Origin: Mailhella sp.
GTDB taxonomy: Bacteria; Desulfobacterota; Desulfovibrionia; Desulfovibrionales; Desulfovibrionaceae
Assembly: GCA_029258655.1 (NCBI GenBank)
Contig: JARHYD010000111.1
Coordinates: 1 to 35,507 of the forward strand
Reading direction: 5' to 3'
Length of the DNA: 35,507 nt
Shown: piece after piece, positions 8,069-17,357 of the stretch
Layout: each line of letters begins with the position of its first letter
Position numbering within the stretch: the stretch's first letter is position 1
The notes under the pieces: model-generated
Database searches by the model: none
Told to the model about the DNA's origin: nothing
Seen by the model: only the letters and a program-made list of their open reading frames with translations
Program-made: the position numbers and the translations under genes

Positions 8069-10285
8069 ATGCCAGATTTATCCCTTTTAAATGAAGCACA
8101 ATACAAAGCTGTAACAGCAGGAAATAATCCTTTATTAGTTATAGCAGGAGCAGGCAGTGGCAAAACAAGAACCATTGTGTATAGACTTGCTCATTTAGCA
8201 GAAAATGGGGTTAATCCATATTCTATTTTGCTTTTGACATTTACAAAAAAAGCAGCACAAGAAATGCTTCATCGTGCAACCCATTTGCTTGGAACAGATT
8301 TAATGGGGGTACAAGGTGGAACGTTTCATGCTTTTTCATATACATTATTAAGACAATTTCCTCCAAGTTGGGCAAAAAATGCGTTAAGTATTTTAGATAG
8401 TTCTGATTGTTCCAATATTATTGGACAATGTAGGGAAGAAAAAAAAATAGGAAAAGGTGATAGATCTTTTCCTAAAAATACAACTATTTTAGGTTTGATA
8501 AGTAAAGCTCGGAATAAAGAAACAACTCTTGAAGAGATTTTGCGTCGAGAAAATCAACATCTTTTGCCACATATTGACGCGTTAGCAGAATTGGAAACCA
8601 TGTATCATGCGTATAGAAAAGAACATAATGTGCTAGATTATGATGATTTGCTTTTTGAGCTTGAGGCAAGTTTACAAGAAAATCCTAATTTGCTTGCACG
8701 TATGCACGATCGTTTTCAGCATATTATGGTTGATGAATACCAAGATACAAATATGGTGCAGGCTCGTTTAGTACGCCTTTTAACAGGAAAAGAAACAGCT
8801 GTAATGGCAGTTGGTGATGATGCCCAGTCTATTTATGCTTTTCGTGGGGCAAATGTCCAAAATATTATGGATTTTCCAAAATTATTTGAAAATTGTGAAA
8901 TAGTACGGCTTGAAGAAAATTATCGTTCTGTACAGCCTATTTTAAATATTGCCAATAGCATTTTAGAAAATGCTCCTGTTGGTTTTCAGAAAAATTTGTT
9001 TTCACATAGAGAATATGATGAAAATCAAACAGTTGTACAAGTAGTGCGTCCTTTAAGTGATTTATCGCAAGCAAAAATTTGTGCAAAGTTTATTAATGAG
9101 CTTTTATTAAAAGAACAAGCTGATGATATAGCCGTACTTTTTAGAGCTGGGTATCAATCATACCATTTAGAAGTAGAATTAAATAAACTTGGCATTGCCT
9201 TTAAAAAATACGGTGGAGTGAAATATACAGAAGCTTCACATATTAAAGATGTGCTTTCTTATTTGCGTTTATTATTAAATCCTATGGATTTGCCAGCTTT
9301 TGAGCGTATGGCATCACTTTGTAAAGGTATAGGCCCTAAAACAGCACAAAAACTTTTTTCTCTTGCAATGGTGGGAGATAAAGAAGGTTTACAAAAAGCG
9401 TGTAAAAAATTTCCTGATTTTTGGTCTGATTTGCTACTGCTTATGGAAATTCAAAAAAATGCGTATACGCCAGAAAAAGCCTTAAGAGTGATTATTGATC
9501 AATACCAACCTCGTATGGAAATACTTTATCCAGATGATTGGCCACGCCGTCAGCAAGGTTTGGAGGAATTACTTGGTATTGCCTCTTCGTATACAGATTT
9601 GGCTGTTTTTATGGCTGATTTATCATTGGAAAATCCTGATGATAATGAAGAAGATATGCAAAAAAGTATTGTTCTTTCCACTGTCCATTCTGCAAAAGGT
9701 TTGGAATGGAAACACGTTTTTATTTTAGATTTGGTAGAAGATAGGTTTCCATCTCGCCATGCTTTGGTTCGTCCAGAAGATTATGAAGAAGAACGTCGTT
9801 TACTTTATGTGGCTTGTACAAGGGCAAAAGATAGTTTACGTTTATTTGTTCCGCAGAATGTTTTTCAGCGTGGGCAAGGGTATGAAGAAAGAGCAACTCC
9901 AAGTCCTTTTATTCGTGAAATTCACCCTCATTTATATGAAGAAGTTTTTGAACAATATGGCGGTGTGCTTGTAAAACAAGCAATGGCAAAAAGTGCTTTA
10001 AAAACAGTAGGACAAGCCAAAACTTCTATTTTAGATAGTTTTAAAAATGCTATGGATTTTGATGAAAAACAAGAAAAACAAGAAAAAAAAGCACCCCTTG
10101 TTTTTGATACTCCAAAAGAAGAAAATATTTCTGCTAATCCATTAAAAAAGTTAGGTTTTTGTAAGCATAAAGTTTTTGGCAGAGGAAAGGTTATTGAAGA
10201 AATTGAAGGAGAGAAAGTTCGAGTAAATTTTCCGGGAATGGGCTTAAAAGTTATAATGAAAAATTATTTAACGTTTGAAGATTAG
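8069..10285 (+). CDS. UvrD/PcrA-family 3'-5' DNA helicase
   Basis: A 738-residue superfamily 1A helicase for repair and replication restart. Motifs: Q motif LNEAQYKAV, Walker A AGAGSGKTRT (about residues 26-35), LTFTKKAAQEM (Ia), VDEYQDTN (II), GDDAQSIYAFRGA (III), LEENYRS (IV), STVHSAKGLEWKHVF (V) and EERRLLYVACTRAK (VI). The last 45 residues (FCKHKVFGRGKVIEEIEGEKVRV) resemble the Tudor-like tail of PcrA/UvrD that contacts RNA polymerase. The ATG has a purine-rich AAGAAGAAG upstream inside the end of ysxC, so the two are translationally close. UvrD, PcrA and Rep cannot be separated with certainty from motifs alone; the tail favours UvrD/PcrA. Confidence 0.93.
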   Translation: MPDLSLLNEAQYKAVTAGNNPLLVIAGAGSGKTRTIVYRLAHLAENGVNPYSILLLTFTKKAAQEMLHRATHLLGTDLMGVQGGTFHAFSYTLLRQFPPSWAKNALSILDSSDCSNIIGQCREEKKIGKGDRSFPKNTTILGLISKARNKETTLEEILRRENQHLLPHIDALAELETMYHAYRKEHNVLDYDDLLFELEASLQENPNLLARMHDRFQHIMVDEYQDTNMVQARLVRLLTGKETAVMAVGDDAQSIYAFRGANVQNIMDFPKLFENCEIVRLEENYRSVQPILNIANSILENAPVGFQKNLFSHREYDENQTVVQVVRPLSDLSQAKICAKFINELLLKEQADDIAVLFRAGYQSYHLEVELNKLGIAFKKYGGVKYTEASHIKDVLSYLRLLLNPMDLPAFERMASLCKGIGPKTAQKLFSLAMVGDKEGLQKACKKFPDFWSDLLLLMEIQKNAYTPEKALRVIIDQYQPRMEILYPDDWPRRQQGLEELLGIASSYTDLAVFMADLSLENPDDNEEDMQKSIVLSTVHSAKGLEWKHVFILDLVEDRFPSRHALVRPEDYEEERRLLYVACTRAKDSLRLFVPQNVFQRGQGYEERATPSPFIREIHPHLYEEVFEQYGGVLVKQAMAKSALKTVGQAKTSILDSFKNAMDFDEKQEKQEKKAPLVFDTPKEENISANPLKKLGFCKHKVFGRGKVIEEIEGEKVRVNFPGMGLKVIMKNYLTFED

Positions 10286-10469
10286 GTTATTTAGGCTATA
10301 TAAAAGGAAGTTTAAAAATTTTTTATATTGTATGGGTATTGTTATAAATTGCTATTCTAAAGCTAGTGTTATTAGGTAGGTAAAAAGCTGCGTTAGAAAG
10401 TTTTTATATATGTAAGAGTAAGGTTTTTATTTAACATAATAATAAAAAAGTAAAGAAAAAGAGAAAATT

Positions 10470-11603
10470 ATGCGTAAAGGTGAAGACGGAATTTTAGATT
10501 TACTAGGAAAGTACTTTCCTCATAAACACCCACAAATGCCTATGGGGCGTGGTGATGATTGTGCGTTAATTACTGTTCCGTTTTCTTTTGATAAGATACC
10601 ACTTTTTGCTGTAACATCAGATATTTTTGCAGAAAATGCTCATTTTAGAACAGAATATTTTTCTGCAGAAGAAATAGGGCATAAGGCTTTGGCTGTGAAT
10701 ATTAGTGATTTAGCAGGAAATGGAGCAACACCTTTAGCTTTTTCTTTAAACCTTACATTAACAGAAAAACAAGATTATGCATGGCTTGAGGCTTTTTTTA
10801 GTGGCATGGCAAAATTAGCAAAACAATATAATATAGTGCTTTGTGGAGGAGATTTAACAAAAGTTCCTGTGCCTACTTTATTGCAAGAAAAAAGACAAAT
10901 AGACCCACATAGTATTAGTGGGTTAAATATTAGTATTACAGCATGGGGAAGTTATGAACATGGTGGTGTTCCACTTCTGCGACATAGGTCTTATGCAAAA
11001 AAAGGTTTGGCAGAACAAGCATTACCTATGATGAAAGAAGGAGATATTCTTTTTTATATTGGTGAAATAGGGTTAGCACGAACAGGCTTTTTTGCTTTAG
11101 AAGAATATGGCTCTAATGAGCAAGGGAAGCAATTATGCAAAAATACCTATCCACAAGCAGTAAAAGCACATTTAATGCCAGAACCAAAAATTAAAGAAGG
11201 GTTAGCATTATCTTTTTTTGCAAAAGATCAGCCTCTTTTTGTGATGGATATTTCAGATGGTCTTATGCGTGATATTCCTAGACTTTTGGCTTGTGAGGGC
11301 TTAGTCTTAGAAGATGAACAAGCTTTTGGTGCAGATTTGACTTTAACGCGTGAACAAATTCACCCAGAAATATGTTGTTATTGTCAAAAGAAAAATCTTG
11401 ATCCTGTGGAGTTTGCCTATAAAGGGGGAGAAGACTATGGGCTTTTAGGGGTATGTGCTAAACAAGCTTTTTCTGCTTTGCAAACCTATTGGCAAAAACA
11501 AGAAAATCTTTTGCCTTTGCATAAACTTGGTATAGTAACAAATTCAACTATTACTTTGAATAATGAACCAATAAAGGAAGCTGGCTTTGACCATTTTCAA
11601 TAA
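10470..11603 (+). CDS. thiL: Thiamine-monophosphate kinase
   Basis: It phosphorylates thiamine phosphate to thiamine diphosphate, the active cofactor. The PurM/AIR-synthase fold is recognised by GEDGILDLL at the N-terminus, GDDCA (residues 28-32, Mg-ATP binding), NISDLAGNGATPL, CGGDLT, and DISDGLMRD near residue 260. At 377 residues it is some 40-50 longer than most ThiL, with extra sequence around residues 135-180 (LLQEKRQIDPHS and PLLRHRSYAKKG) that looks like a lineage insertion. It lies 184 bp after uvrD. Its last 17 bases overlap the histidine-kinase start, so it probably heads a four-gene operon. No TPP-box sequence was seen upstream. Confidence 0.9.
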   Translation: MRKGEDGILDLLGKYFPHKHPQMPMGRGDDCALITVPFSFDKIPLFAVTSDIFAENAHFRTEYFSAEEIGHKALAVNISDLAGNGATPLAFSLNLTLTEKQDYAWLEAFFSGMAKLAKQYNIVLCGGDLTKVPVPTLLQEKRQIDPHSISGLNISITAWGSYEHGGVPLLRHRSYAKKGLAEQALPMMKEGDILFYIGEIGLARTGFFALEEYGSNEQGKQLCKNTYPQAVKAHLMPEPKIKEGLALSFFAKDQPLFVMDISDGLMRDIPRLLACEGLVLEDEQAFGADLTLTREQIHPEICCYCQKKNLDPVEFAYKGGEDYGLLGVCAKQAFSALQTYWQKQENLLPLHKLGIVTNSTITLNNEPIKEAGFDHFQ

Positions 11604-13086
11604 AAAATTACAAAAAAATAAACAAGCAACGAATATTGCAGATATTATCAAAGAATTGCGTCCTTATTTTTGGTTGCCCTTTGTTGTCACTTCTCTTTTG
11701 ATTTTAATCGTTGTAGCTTTTATTACTGATTATAATATCAGGCAATCAGAAAAAGTGCTTGGCGAACAAATGGCAGATAAAGGAATACGTGTTATTTGGC
11801 TTTTTGAAAATGTTATTATGGATAGAATACAGTTTTCTTCTGAAACAGCACGTACAGATTATATCGAAGAACTTGGAACAGCAGATGATTTTGCTTTTGT
11901 TGCTGTAACAGATAATGAGGGAAAATTTTTATTTCATAGCAAAAAAGAAAAAGTAGGTACATATATTAATATTCAAGGTGAAAATAGTGAAGCAAGTTTT
12001 TGGGAAAAGCTTGATTTGTTATTGCCTAATAAGGACGGTCAAGGTTCGCATTGGGGTTTTGTGACGGTGAATAATGAAAGGCTTTTTTTAGTGCATAGAA
12101 TTTATGGGGAGAGTATACGGCAAGGTACTATACGATTTTTACACCCAGAAATTACAGATTTTTTTAATGCACAAAAAATAAATCACGTTTTTGCTGCAAT
12201 TTATCCGATAACGTTACAAAAGGATATTGCTCATTACCGTAAACGTGCTTTTAGTTTTTCTATATGGGTTATTGGTTTTTCTTTCTTATTTTTGTGGGTT
12301 TTATCACTTATTAATAGAATTATTAATAATAAGCATAATATGAGTGTTGCAGAAAAAACGATTGCACAAATGTATTCGGAAGTACAAAGACTTGAAAAAG
12401 AAATGACTAAAAAAGAAAAATTGGCAGCCATTGGGGATTTAGCTGCTTGTGTTGCTCATGAAATACGTAATCCACTTAGTTCTATAAAAGGATATGCAAC
12501 GTATTTTGCTAATAGTTTTTCTAAAGATTCTGTTGATTATAAAGCAGCTACAACCATGATTCAAGAAATAGAACGTATTAATCGTGTTGTTGGTGAGCTT
12601 ATGGGCGTTTCAAATCCAACTAATATTCAAAAAAAATTAGTTCCTGTTGATGGTATTATTGATAGCTGTGTTACTATGTTGCAAGCTGATGCAAAACATT
12701 TATCTATAACCTTTAAAGTGTTAGGACGTGGTAAAGTAATTGAAATGGATCCTGATAGGATAAAACAAGCTATTTTAAATATTTGTTTAAATGCTATTGA
12801 GGCTATTCGTGATGATCAAGTAAATAATGAACAAAAACAATATCATATTGTTATTTCTACCTCAGAAAATGAAAAAGATTATATTATTTCCATAAAAGAC
12901 AATGGACCGGGTATTGAAAAAGATGTGTTACGGCGTATTTTTGATCCATATTTTACAACAAAAAAAGAGGGAACTGGTTTAGGGCTAATTAATGTAAGTA
13001 AAATATTAGAAGCTCATGGCGGTTCTATTGAAGTAGAAAGTGAAAAGGGGCAAGGAACATTATTTAAATTGTACTTACCAAAGTGA
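11587..13086 (+). CDS. Membrane sensor histidine kinase (NtrB/ZraS type)
   Basis: A 499-residue two-component sensor. Transmembrane segment 1 is about residues 28-50 and segment 2 about 220-243, leaving a periplasmic sensor domain of about 170 residues of unrecognised ligand. The HisKA domain has the phospho-accepting His291 in VAHEIRNPLSS. The ATPase domain has NICLNAIEAI (N box), DNGPGIEKD (G1) and GTGLGL (G2). It starts with TTG, supported by AAAGGAAG six bases upstream, inside the thiL gene with a 17-bp overlap. It overlaps or abuts the regulator downstream, so the two form a cognate pair. The signal cannot be read from sequence. Confidence 0.9.
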   Translation: MTIFNKKLQKNKQATNIADIIKELRPYFWLPFVVTSLLILIVVAFITDYNIRQSEKVLGEQMADKGIRVIWLFENVIMDRIQFSSETARTDYIEELGTADDFAFVAVTDNEGKFLFHSKKEKVGTYINIQGENSEASFWEKLDLLLPNKDGQGSHWGFVTVNNERLFLVHRIYGESIRQGTIRFLHPEITDFFNAQKINHVFAAIYPITLQKDIAHYRKRAFSFSIWVIGFSFLFLWVLSLINRIINNKHNMSVAEKTIAQMYSEVQRLEKEMTKKEKLAAIGDLAACVAHEIRNPLSSIKGYATYFANSFSKDSVDYKAATTMIQEIERINRVVGELMGVSNPTNIQKKLVPVDGIIDSCVTMLQADAKHLSITFKVLGRGKVIEMDPDRIKQAILNICLNAIEAIRDDQVNNEQKQYHIVISTSENEKDYIISIKDNGPGIEKDVLRRIFDPYFTTKKEGTGLGLINVSKILEAHGGSIEVESEKGQGTLFKLYLPK

Positions 13087-13094
13087 GGTTTCGC

Positions 13095-14459
13095 ATGAGT
13101 CAAAAAGCAAGACTTTTAATTGTAGATGATGACGATGCTCATAGAAATATGCTCAAACTTATGGTGGAGCAATGGGGATATGCTGCATTTGATGTACAAT
13201 CAGGGGAAGAAGCTGTACAGTTTGTGAAAAAACAAAATGTTGATTTTGTACTTTGTGATGTGCGTATGACACAAATGGACGGTTTTGCAACATTATCTGC
13301 AATCCATGAATGGAATCCTGTTATTCCTGTTATTTTGATGACTGCATATTCTTCTGTGGAAAAAGCGGTGGAAGCAATGAAAATAGGGGCATATTCGTAT
13401 GTTACAAAACCATTAGATTTTGAAGTTCTTAAAACAACACTATATAATGCGTTAGAACATACAAGATTAAAAGAAGAAAATGCTCAATTAAAAAATGCTC
13501 TTTCTCATAATACAATTATGCCACTTGGAAAAAGTGCAAATATGAAAGCCTTGCTTGAAATGATCCAAACAGTTGCACCAAGTGAAGCAACCGTACTTAT
13601 TACTGGTGAATCTGGTACAGGTAAAGAATTAGTTGCAAAAGCTATTCAAGCAAATAGTAATAGAAAAGATGAACCATTTATAACAATAAATTGTGCTGCT
13701 TTGGCAGAAAATCTTTTAGAGTCCGAACTTTTTGGACATGAAAAAGGTGCTTTTACTGGGGCAGATAAAATGCGTGAGGGACGTTTTGTACAAGCAGATA
13801 AAGGAACTCTTTTTCTTGATGAAATAGGGGAAATGCCTTTAGCTTTGCAGGCAAAATTATTGCGTGTTTTACAAAATGGGGAAATTCAACGTGTAGGTAG
13901 TGATAAAGTAAAGACTGTTGATGTTCGTATTCTTGCTGCTACAAATAGAAATTTAAAAGAAGAAGTTGAAGCAGGAAAATTTAGAGAAGATTTATATTAT
14001 CGTCTAAATGTTATTGCTCTTGAAGTACCTGCTTTGCGTGATCGTAAAGATGATATTCCAGTTTTAGCACAACGATTTATTGATACTTTTGCAACAGTAA
14101 ATCGTAAAACTATAAAAGGTATTACTCCTCGTTGTATGAATATTCTTATGCGTTATGAATGGCCTGGTAATGTGCGAGAACTTGAAAATGCAATGGAACG
14201 AGCAGTTATTTTATCCACAGGGGAATATATTTCTGAACGAAATTTACCTTTAGCTTTACAGCAAGTAGAAAAAAATACAGAAACTAATCATTCAAAAAAT
14301 CATTATTCATTAACAAATAAATCCTTAGATGATATTGAAAAAGATGCTATTAAAGCAATGTTGACAGAAACAGCAGATAATAAAAGTGAAGCAGCACGTA
14401 GACTTGGTATTACACGGGCAACATTGCATAGTAAATTAAAAAAATATAATTTAGAATAA
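13095..14459 (+). CDS. Sigma54-dependent response regulator (NtrC family)
   Basis: A 454-residue activator. The receiver domain (LIVDDDDAHRNM, phospho-acceptor Asp55 in LCDVRM, Lys in SYVTKPLDF) is followed by the AAA+ domain with Walker A GESGTGKE, the sigma54-contact motif GAFTGA, Walker B TLFLDEIGEM and RRLNV-type sensor region LYYRLNVIAL. A Fis-type helix-turn-helix ends it (NKSEAARRLGITRATLHSK). I use ATG 13095, which has GAGG six bases upstream; the GTG at 13083 overlaps the kinase stop codon. By family it activates sigma54 promoters when phosphorylated by the kinase next door. No clear sigma54 -24/-12 site was found in the window, so its targets are elsewhere or unseen. Confidence 0.93.
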   Translation: MSQKARLLIVDDDDAHRNMLKLMVEQWGYAAFDVQSGEEAVQFVKKQNVDFVLCDVRMTQMDGFATLSAIHEWNPVIPVILMTAYSSVEKAVEAMKIGAYSYVTKPLDFEVLKTTLYNALEHTRLKEENAQLKNALSHNTIMPLGKSANMKALLEMIQTVAPSEATVLITGESGTGKELVAKAIQANSNRKDEPFITINCAALAENLLESELFGHEKGAFTGADKMREGRFVQADKGTLFLDEIGEMPLALQAKLLRVLQNGEIQRVGSDKVKTVDVRILAATNRNLKEEVEAGKFREDLYYRLNVIALEVPALRDRKDDIPVLAQRFIDTFATVNRKTIKGITPRCMNILMRYEWPGNVRELENAMERAVILSTGEYISERNLPLALQQVEKNTETNHSKNHYSLTNKSLDDIEKDAIKAMLTETADNKSEAARRLGITRATLHSKLKKYNLE

Positions 14460-14470
14460 AGGAATCTATC

Positions 14471-15328
14471 ATGCGTTTACTTGAAGGGAAAAGCGTATCA
14501 CAAAAACTTCGTGAAAATGTTAAAAATGAAATAAGCATATTAACTGCAAAAACAAAAAGAGAACCGGGACTTGCGGTTATTTTAGTTGGCGAAGATCCAG
14601 CCTCACAAGTATATGTTCGGAATAAAGAAAAAGCCTGTGAAGAAGTGGGGATTATTTCTTATTCTTATCGTTTGCCTGCGGATACTAAAGAAGAAGATTT
14701 GATAGCTCTTATTCAAGAACTTAATAATGATGAAAAAATAGACGGTATTTTATTACAATTACCATTACCACAAGGTTTATCTGCCCAAGCCTGTCTTGAA
14801 ACTATTGATCCTAAAAAAGATGTTGATGGTTTGCATCCAGAAAATCAAGGTAGGCTTGCTTTAGGATTAAAAGGACTTCGTCCTTGTACCCCAGCAGGAA
14901 CAATGTTTTTATTAAAATATTATGGTTATGATCTTGAAGGGAAAAATTGTGTTGTACTTGGTAGAAGTCCCCTTGTAGGAAGACCTCTTGCCATGATGTT
15001 AAATGCTAAACCAATTAATGCAACTGTGACCATGTGCCATTCTAAAACTAAAAATATTCAAGAAATTTGTCAAAAAGCAGATTTTATTTTCTTGGCTATT
15101 GGTATTCCACATTTTTTAACACCTGATATGGTAAATAAAGATGCTGTAATTATTGATATTGGTATTAATCGTACAGAAGAAGGGCTTTGCGGTGATGCAG
15201 ATTTTAAAGCATTAGAGGGAAAAGTTGCAGCCATAACTCCTGTTCCCGGTGGTATTGGGCTTATGACTATTTCACAGCTTTTAGAAAATACCCTTCAAGC
15301 TTGGAAAGATACTATGGGGTTAGAATAA
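14471..15328 (+). CDS. folD: Methylenetetrahydrofolate dehydrogenase/cyclohydrolase
   Basis: A bifunctional enzyme that interconverts 5,10-methylene-, methenyl- and 10-formyl-tetrahydrofolate with NADP. Its 285 residues are normal. Motifs: SQVYVRNKEKACEEVGI with the catalytic Lys, DGILLQLPLP, DVDGLHPEN, VLGRSPLVGRP (dinucleotide site) and TPVPGGIGLMT near the end. It starts 11 bp after the response regulator with AAAGGAA upstream, so it is likely the last gene of thiL-kinase-regulator-folD. No hairpin terminator stands directly behind it; a repeat follows. Confidence 0.96.
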   Translation: MRLLEGKSVSQKLRENVKNEISILTAKTKREPGLAVILVGEDPASQVYVRNKEKACEEVGIISYSYRLPADTKEEDLIALIQELNNDEKIDGILLQLPLPQGLSAQACLETIDPKKDVDGLHPENQGRLALGLKGLRPCTPAGTMFLLKYYGYDLEGKNCVVLGRSPLVGRPLAMMLNAKPINATVTMCHSKTKNIQEICQKADFIFLAIGIPHFLTPDMVNKDAVIIDIGINRTEEGLCGDADFKALEGKVAAITPVPGGIGLMTISQLLENTLQAWKDTMGLE

Positions 15329-15429
15329 TATTATTTTTATTTATATTTAGTTAGAGTTTGTTTTAAAACTATTTATATTCAATAGATAAAATAAATAACT
15401 TTTCTATTTTTGAGAAAAAATTTTCTACT

Positions 15430-15536
15430 CATACCCTAAAATAGGTAAATTTATTGAAACGTCTTGTAATAAGTTTGCTTGATTGAGGGGGCTTGGGGGA
15501 AATCATTTCCCCCAAAGAAAAAATAAAATTAATTTA
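15430..15536 (-). repeat. Dispersed intergenic repeat, copy A
   Basis: It holds the conserved hairpin with 11-nt arms TTGGGGGAAAT (15493-15503) and its complement (15505-15515) around a single C. Next to it lies TTGATTGAGGGGGC and a decayed version of the second hairpin (GGTAAATTTATTGAAAC with a mutated right arm). The orientation is opposite to copy D. Confidence 0.8.
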
Positions 15537-15579
15537 ACATTATTATAAAACATAATAAAAAATATTTATAAAAATAACT

Positions 15580-16236
15580 ATGTCTAGAAAAAAATCATTA
15601 AGTTTTAGAAAAGAACAAGCTGAAAAAGTGCTACGTGGTTTGCAAGAACGTTATCCTGTTCCAGAAACACATTTACAGCACAAGAATGCTTGGGAACTTC
15701 TTATTGCCACAGTGCTTTCTGCTCAATGTACAGATGCACGCGTAAATATGGTAACACCACATTTATTTGCAAAATGGAAAGATCCCTTTGCTCTTGCAGA
15801 GGCAGATATAAAAGAAGTGGAAGAAGTTATTCGTTCCACAGGATTTTATAAAAATAAAGCAAAAAATATTGTTGGAGCTGGAAAAGTTATTGCTACAAAA
15901 TATCATGGGCAAGTGCCTAAAACAATGGAAGAATTAATTCAAGTTCCAGGTGTAGCAAGAAAAACAGCTAATGTTGTTTTATATACAGCTTTTGGAATAA
16001 ATGTAGGTTTAGCAGTGGATACGCACGTTAAACGAATTACTCATAGGTTAGGATTAACAAATTCTACTGATCCTATACAAGTAGAAAAAGATTTAATGGA
16101 AGTTTTTCCTCAAGAAGAATGGGGGAATGTTAATCATAGGCTTGTTTGGTTTGGTCGGCATATTTGCGATGCAAGAAAACCTTTATGTGAAGAATGTGAA
16201 TTTAATACTATCTGTCCAAAATTAGAACCAAAATAG
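15580..16236 (+). CDS. nth: Endonuclease III
   Basis: A DNA glycosylase/AP lyase that removes oxidised pyrimidines. Its 218 residues are normal. The helix-hairpin-helix LIQVPGVARKTANVV holds the catalytic Lys128, and Asp147 is in AVDTHVKR. The [4Fe-4S] cluster ligands are in CDARKPLCEECEFNTIC (C-x6-C-x2-C-x5-C). The loop between the two catalytic residues is one residue longer than in E. coli Nth. The start codon has only an AT-rich region upstream and no clear ribosome site. Copies of the intergenic repeat flank it on both sides. Confidence 0.95.
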   Translation: MSRKKSLSFRKEQAEKVLRGLQERYPVPETHLQHKNAWELLIATVLSAQCTDARVNMVTPHLFAKWKDPFALAEADIKEVEEVIRSTGFYKNKAKNIVGAGKVIATKYHGQVPKTMEELIQVPGVARKTANVVLYTAFGINVGLAVDTHVKRITHRLGLTNSTDPIQVEKDLMEVFPQEEWGNVNHRLVWFGRHICDARKPLCEECEFNTICPKLEPK

Positions 16237-16253
16237 GAGAAAATTTTTTTACG

Positions 16254-16372
16254 AATACCTTAACTAGGTAAATTTATTGAAACCTGTTTCAATAAATTTA
16301 CTTGATTGAGGGGGGTTGGGGGAAATCATTTCCCCCAAAGAAAAAATAGAATAAGATTAATTTAGAAACATA
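16254..16372 (-). repeat. Dispersed intergenic repeat, copy B
   Basis: Intact. Hairpin 1 has arms 16316-16326 and 16328-16338 with C between. Hairpin 2 has 16-bp perfect arms GTAAATTTATTGAAAC (16268-16283) and 16286-16301 around CT. It ends with AAGATTAATTTAGAAACA, the reverse complement of the left edge of copy D. It lies between nth and panB, and no other gene is seen there. Confidence 0.85.
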
Positions 16373-16505
16373 CTCTATTTTGTTTTTATGGGGAATAATG
16401 GAGAGGTATATTTTAGTCTATTTATTGAAAAAGCTAAAAAAAATCAATTAGTAGTATGAATTTTTATAAGATTTAGTAAAAAAATAACATGAAGTAGGAG
16501 TTATC

Positions 16506-17357
16506 ATGCCAAGAAAAACAATTTTGAATATTATAGAAGCTAAAAATACAAAAAAACTCTCTATGATTACAGCTTATGATGCTACTAGTGCAAGAATAGC
16601 AGAAAAGGCTGGCGTAGACATGATTCTTGTTGGGGATTCCTTAGGTATGACCATGCAAGGAAATAATGATACAAATAGTGTTAGCCTTGACGAAATGATA
16701 TATCATATTAAAATAGTAGCTAAAAATGCTCCGAATACTTTTATTGTAGCAGATATGCCTTTTATGAGTTATGAAGTAAGTAAAGAGCAAGCCTTAGAAA
16801 ATGCAGGTCGTATTTTTAGGGAAACTGGTGCTAGATCTGTAAAAATGGAAGGTGGTAAAAATATTCTTCCACAAATTAAAGCCCTTACTGGTGCAGGCAT
16901 ACCTGTAATGGGACATTTAGGCTTAACGCCTCAACGTTCTGCTATGTTAGGTGGTTTTAAAGCTCAAGCCAGAACAGCAAAAGGAGCAAAAGAACTTTTG
17001 GAAGAAGCAATAATATTGCAAGAAGCAGGCTGTTTTGCTCTTGTTTTAGAAGCTGTTCCTTATACTGTGGCAGAAATTATTACGCAAAAATTACAAATTC
17101 CTACTATTAGCTGTGGAGCAGGAAAATATTGTGACGGGCAAGTATTAGTTTTCCATGATATGTTAGGCTTATCTGATTTTACTCCTCGTTTTGTAAAAGT
17201 GTATGCAAATTTAGCAGAGCAAGCAACGCAAGCTATTAAAACATATATTCAAGAAGTAGAACATACACAATTTCCAGAAGAAAAACATTGTTTTACTATG
17301 CCACAGGAAGAATGGGAAAAATTTTTACAAGAAATTAAAACTAATGATAATAATTAA
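16506..17357 (+). CDS. panB: 3-methyl-2-oxobutanoate hydroxymethyltransferase
   Basis: The first step of pantothenate synthesis: it adds a hydroxymethyl group from methylene-THF to alpha-ketoisovalerate. At 283 residues it is slightly longer than average because of a C-terminal extension. Motifs: TAYDATSARIAEKAGVD, VGDSLGM and ADMPFMSY (metal and substrate site), KMEGG, MGHLGLTPQ and the catalytic Glu in LVLEAVP, SCGAGKYCDGQ. ATG has AGGAG eight bases upstream. No panC or panD is next to it. It uses the one-carbon carrier produced by FolD two genes upstream. Confidence 0.96.
   Translation: MPRKTILNIIEAKNTKKLSMITAYDATSARIAEKAGVDMILVGDSLGMTMQGNNDTNSVSLDEMIYHIKIVAKNAPNTFIVADMPFMSYEVSKEQALENAGRIFRETGARSVKMEGGKNILPQIKALTGAGIPVMGHLGLTPQRSAMLGGFKAQARTAKGAKELLEEAIILQEAGCFALVLEAVPYTVAEIITQKLQIPTISCGAGKYCDGQVLVFHDMLGLSDFTPRFVKVYANLAEQATQAIKTYIQEVEHTQFPEEKHCFTMPQEEWEKFLQEIKTNDNN

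Noticed and set aside
10286-10469. TPP riboswitch before thiL
   Set aside because: No CTGAGA or similar conserved TPP element. The region is AT-rich and without stable stems.
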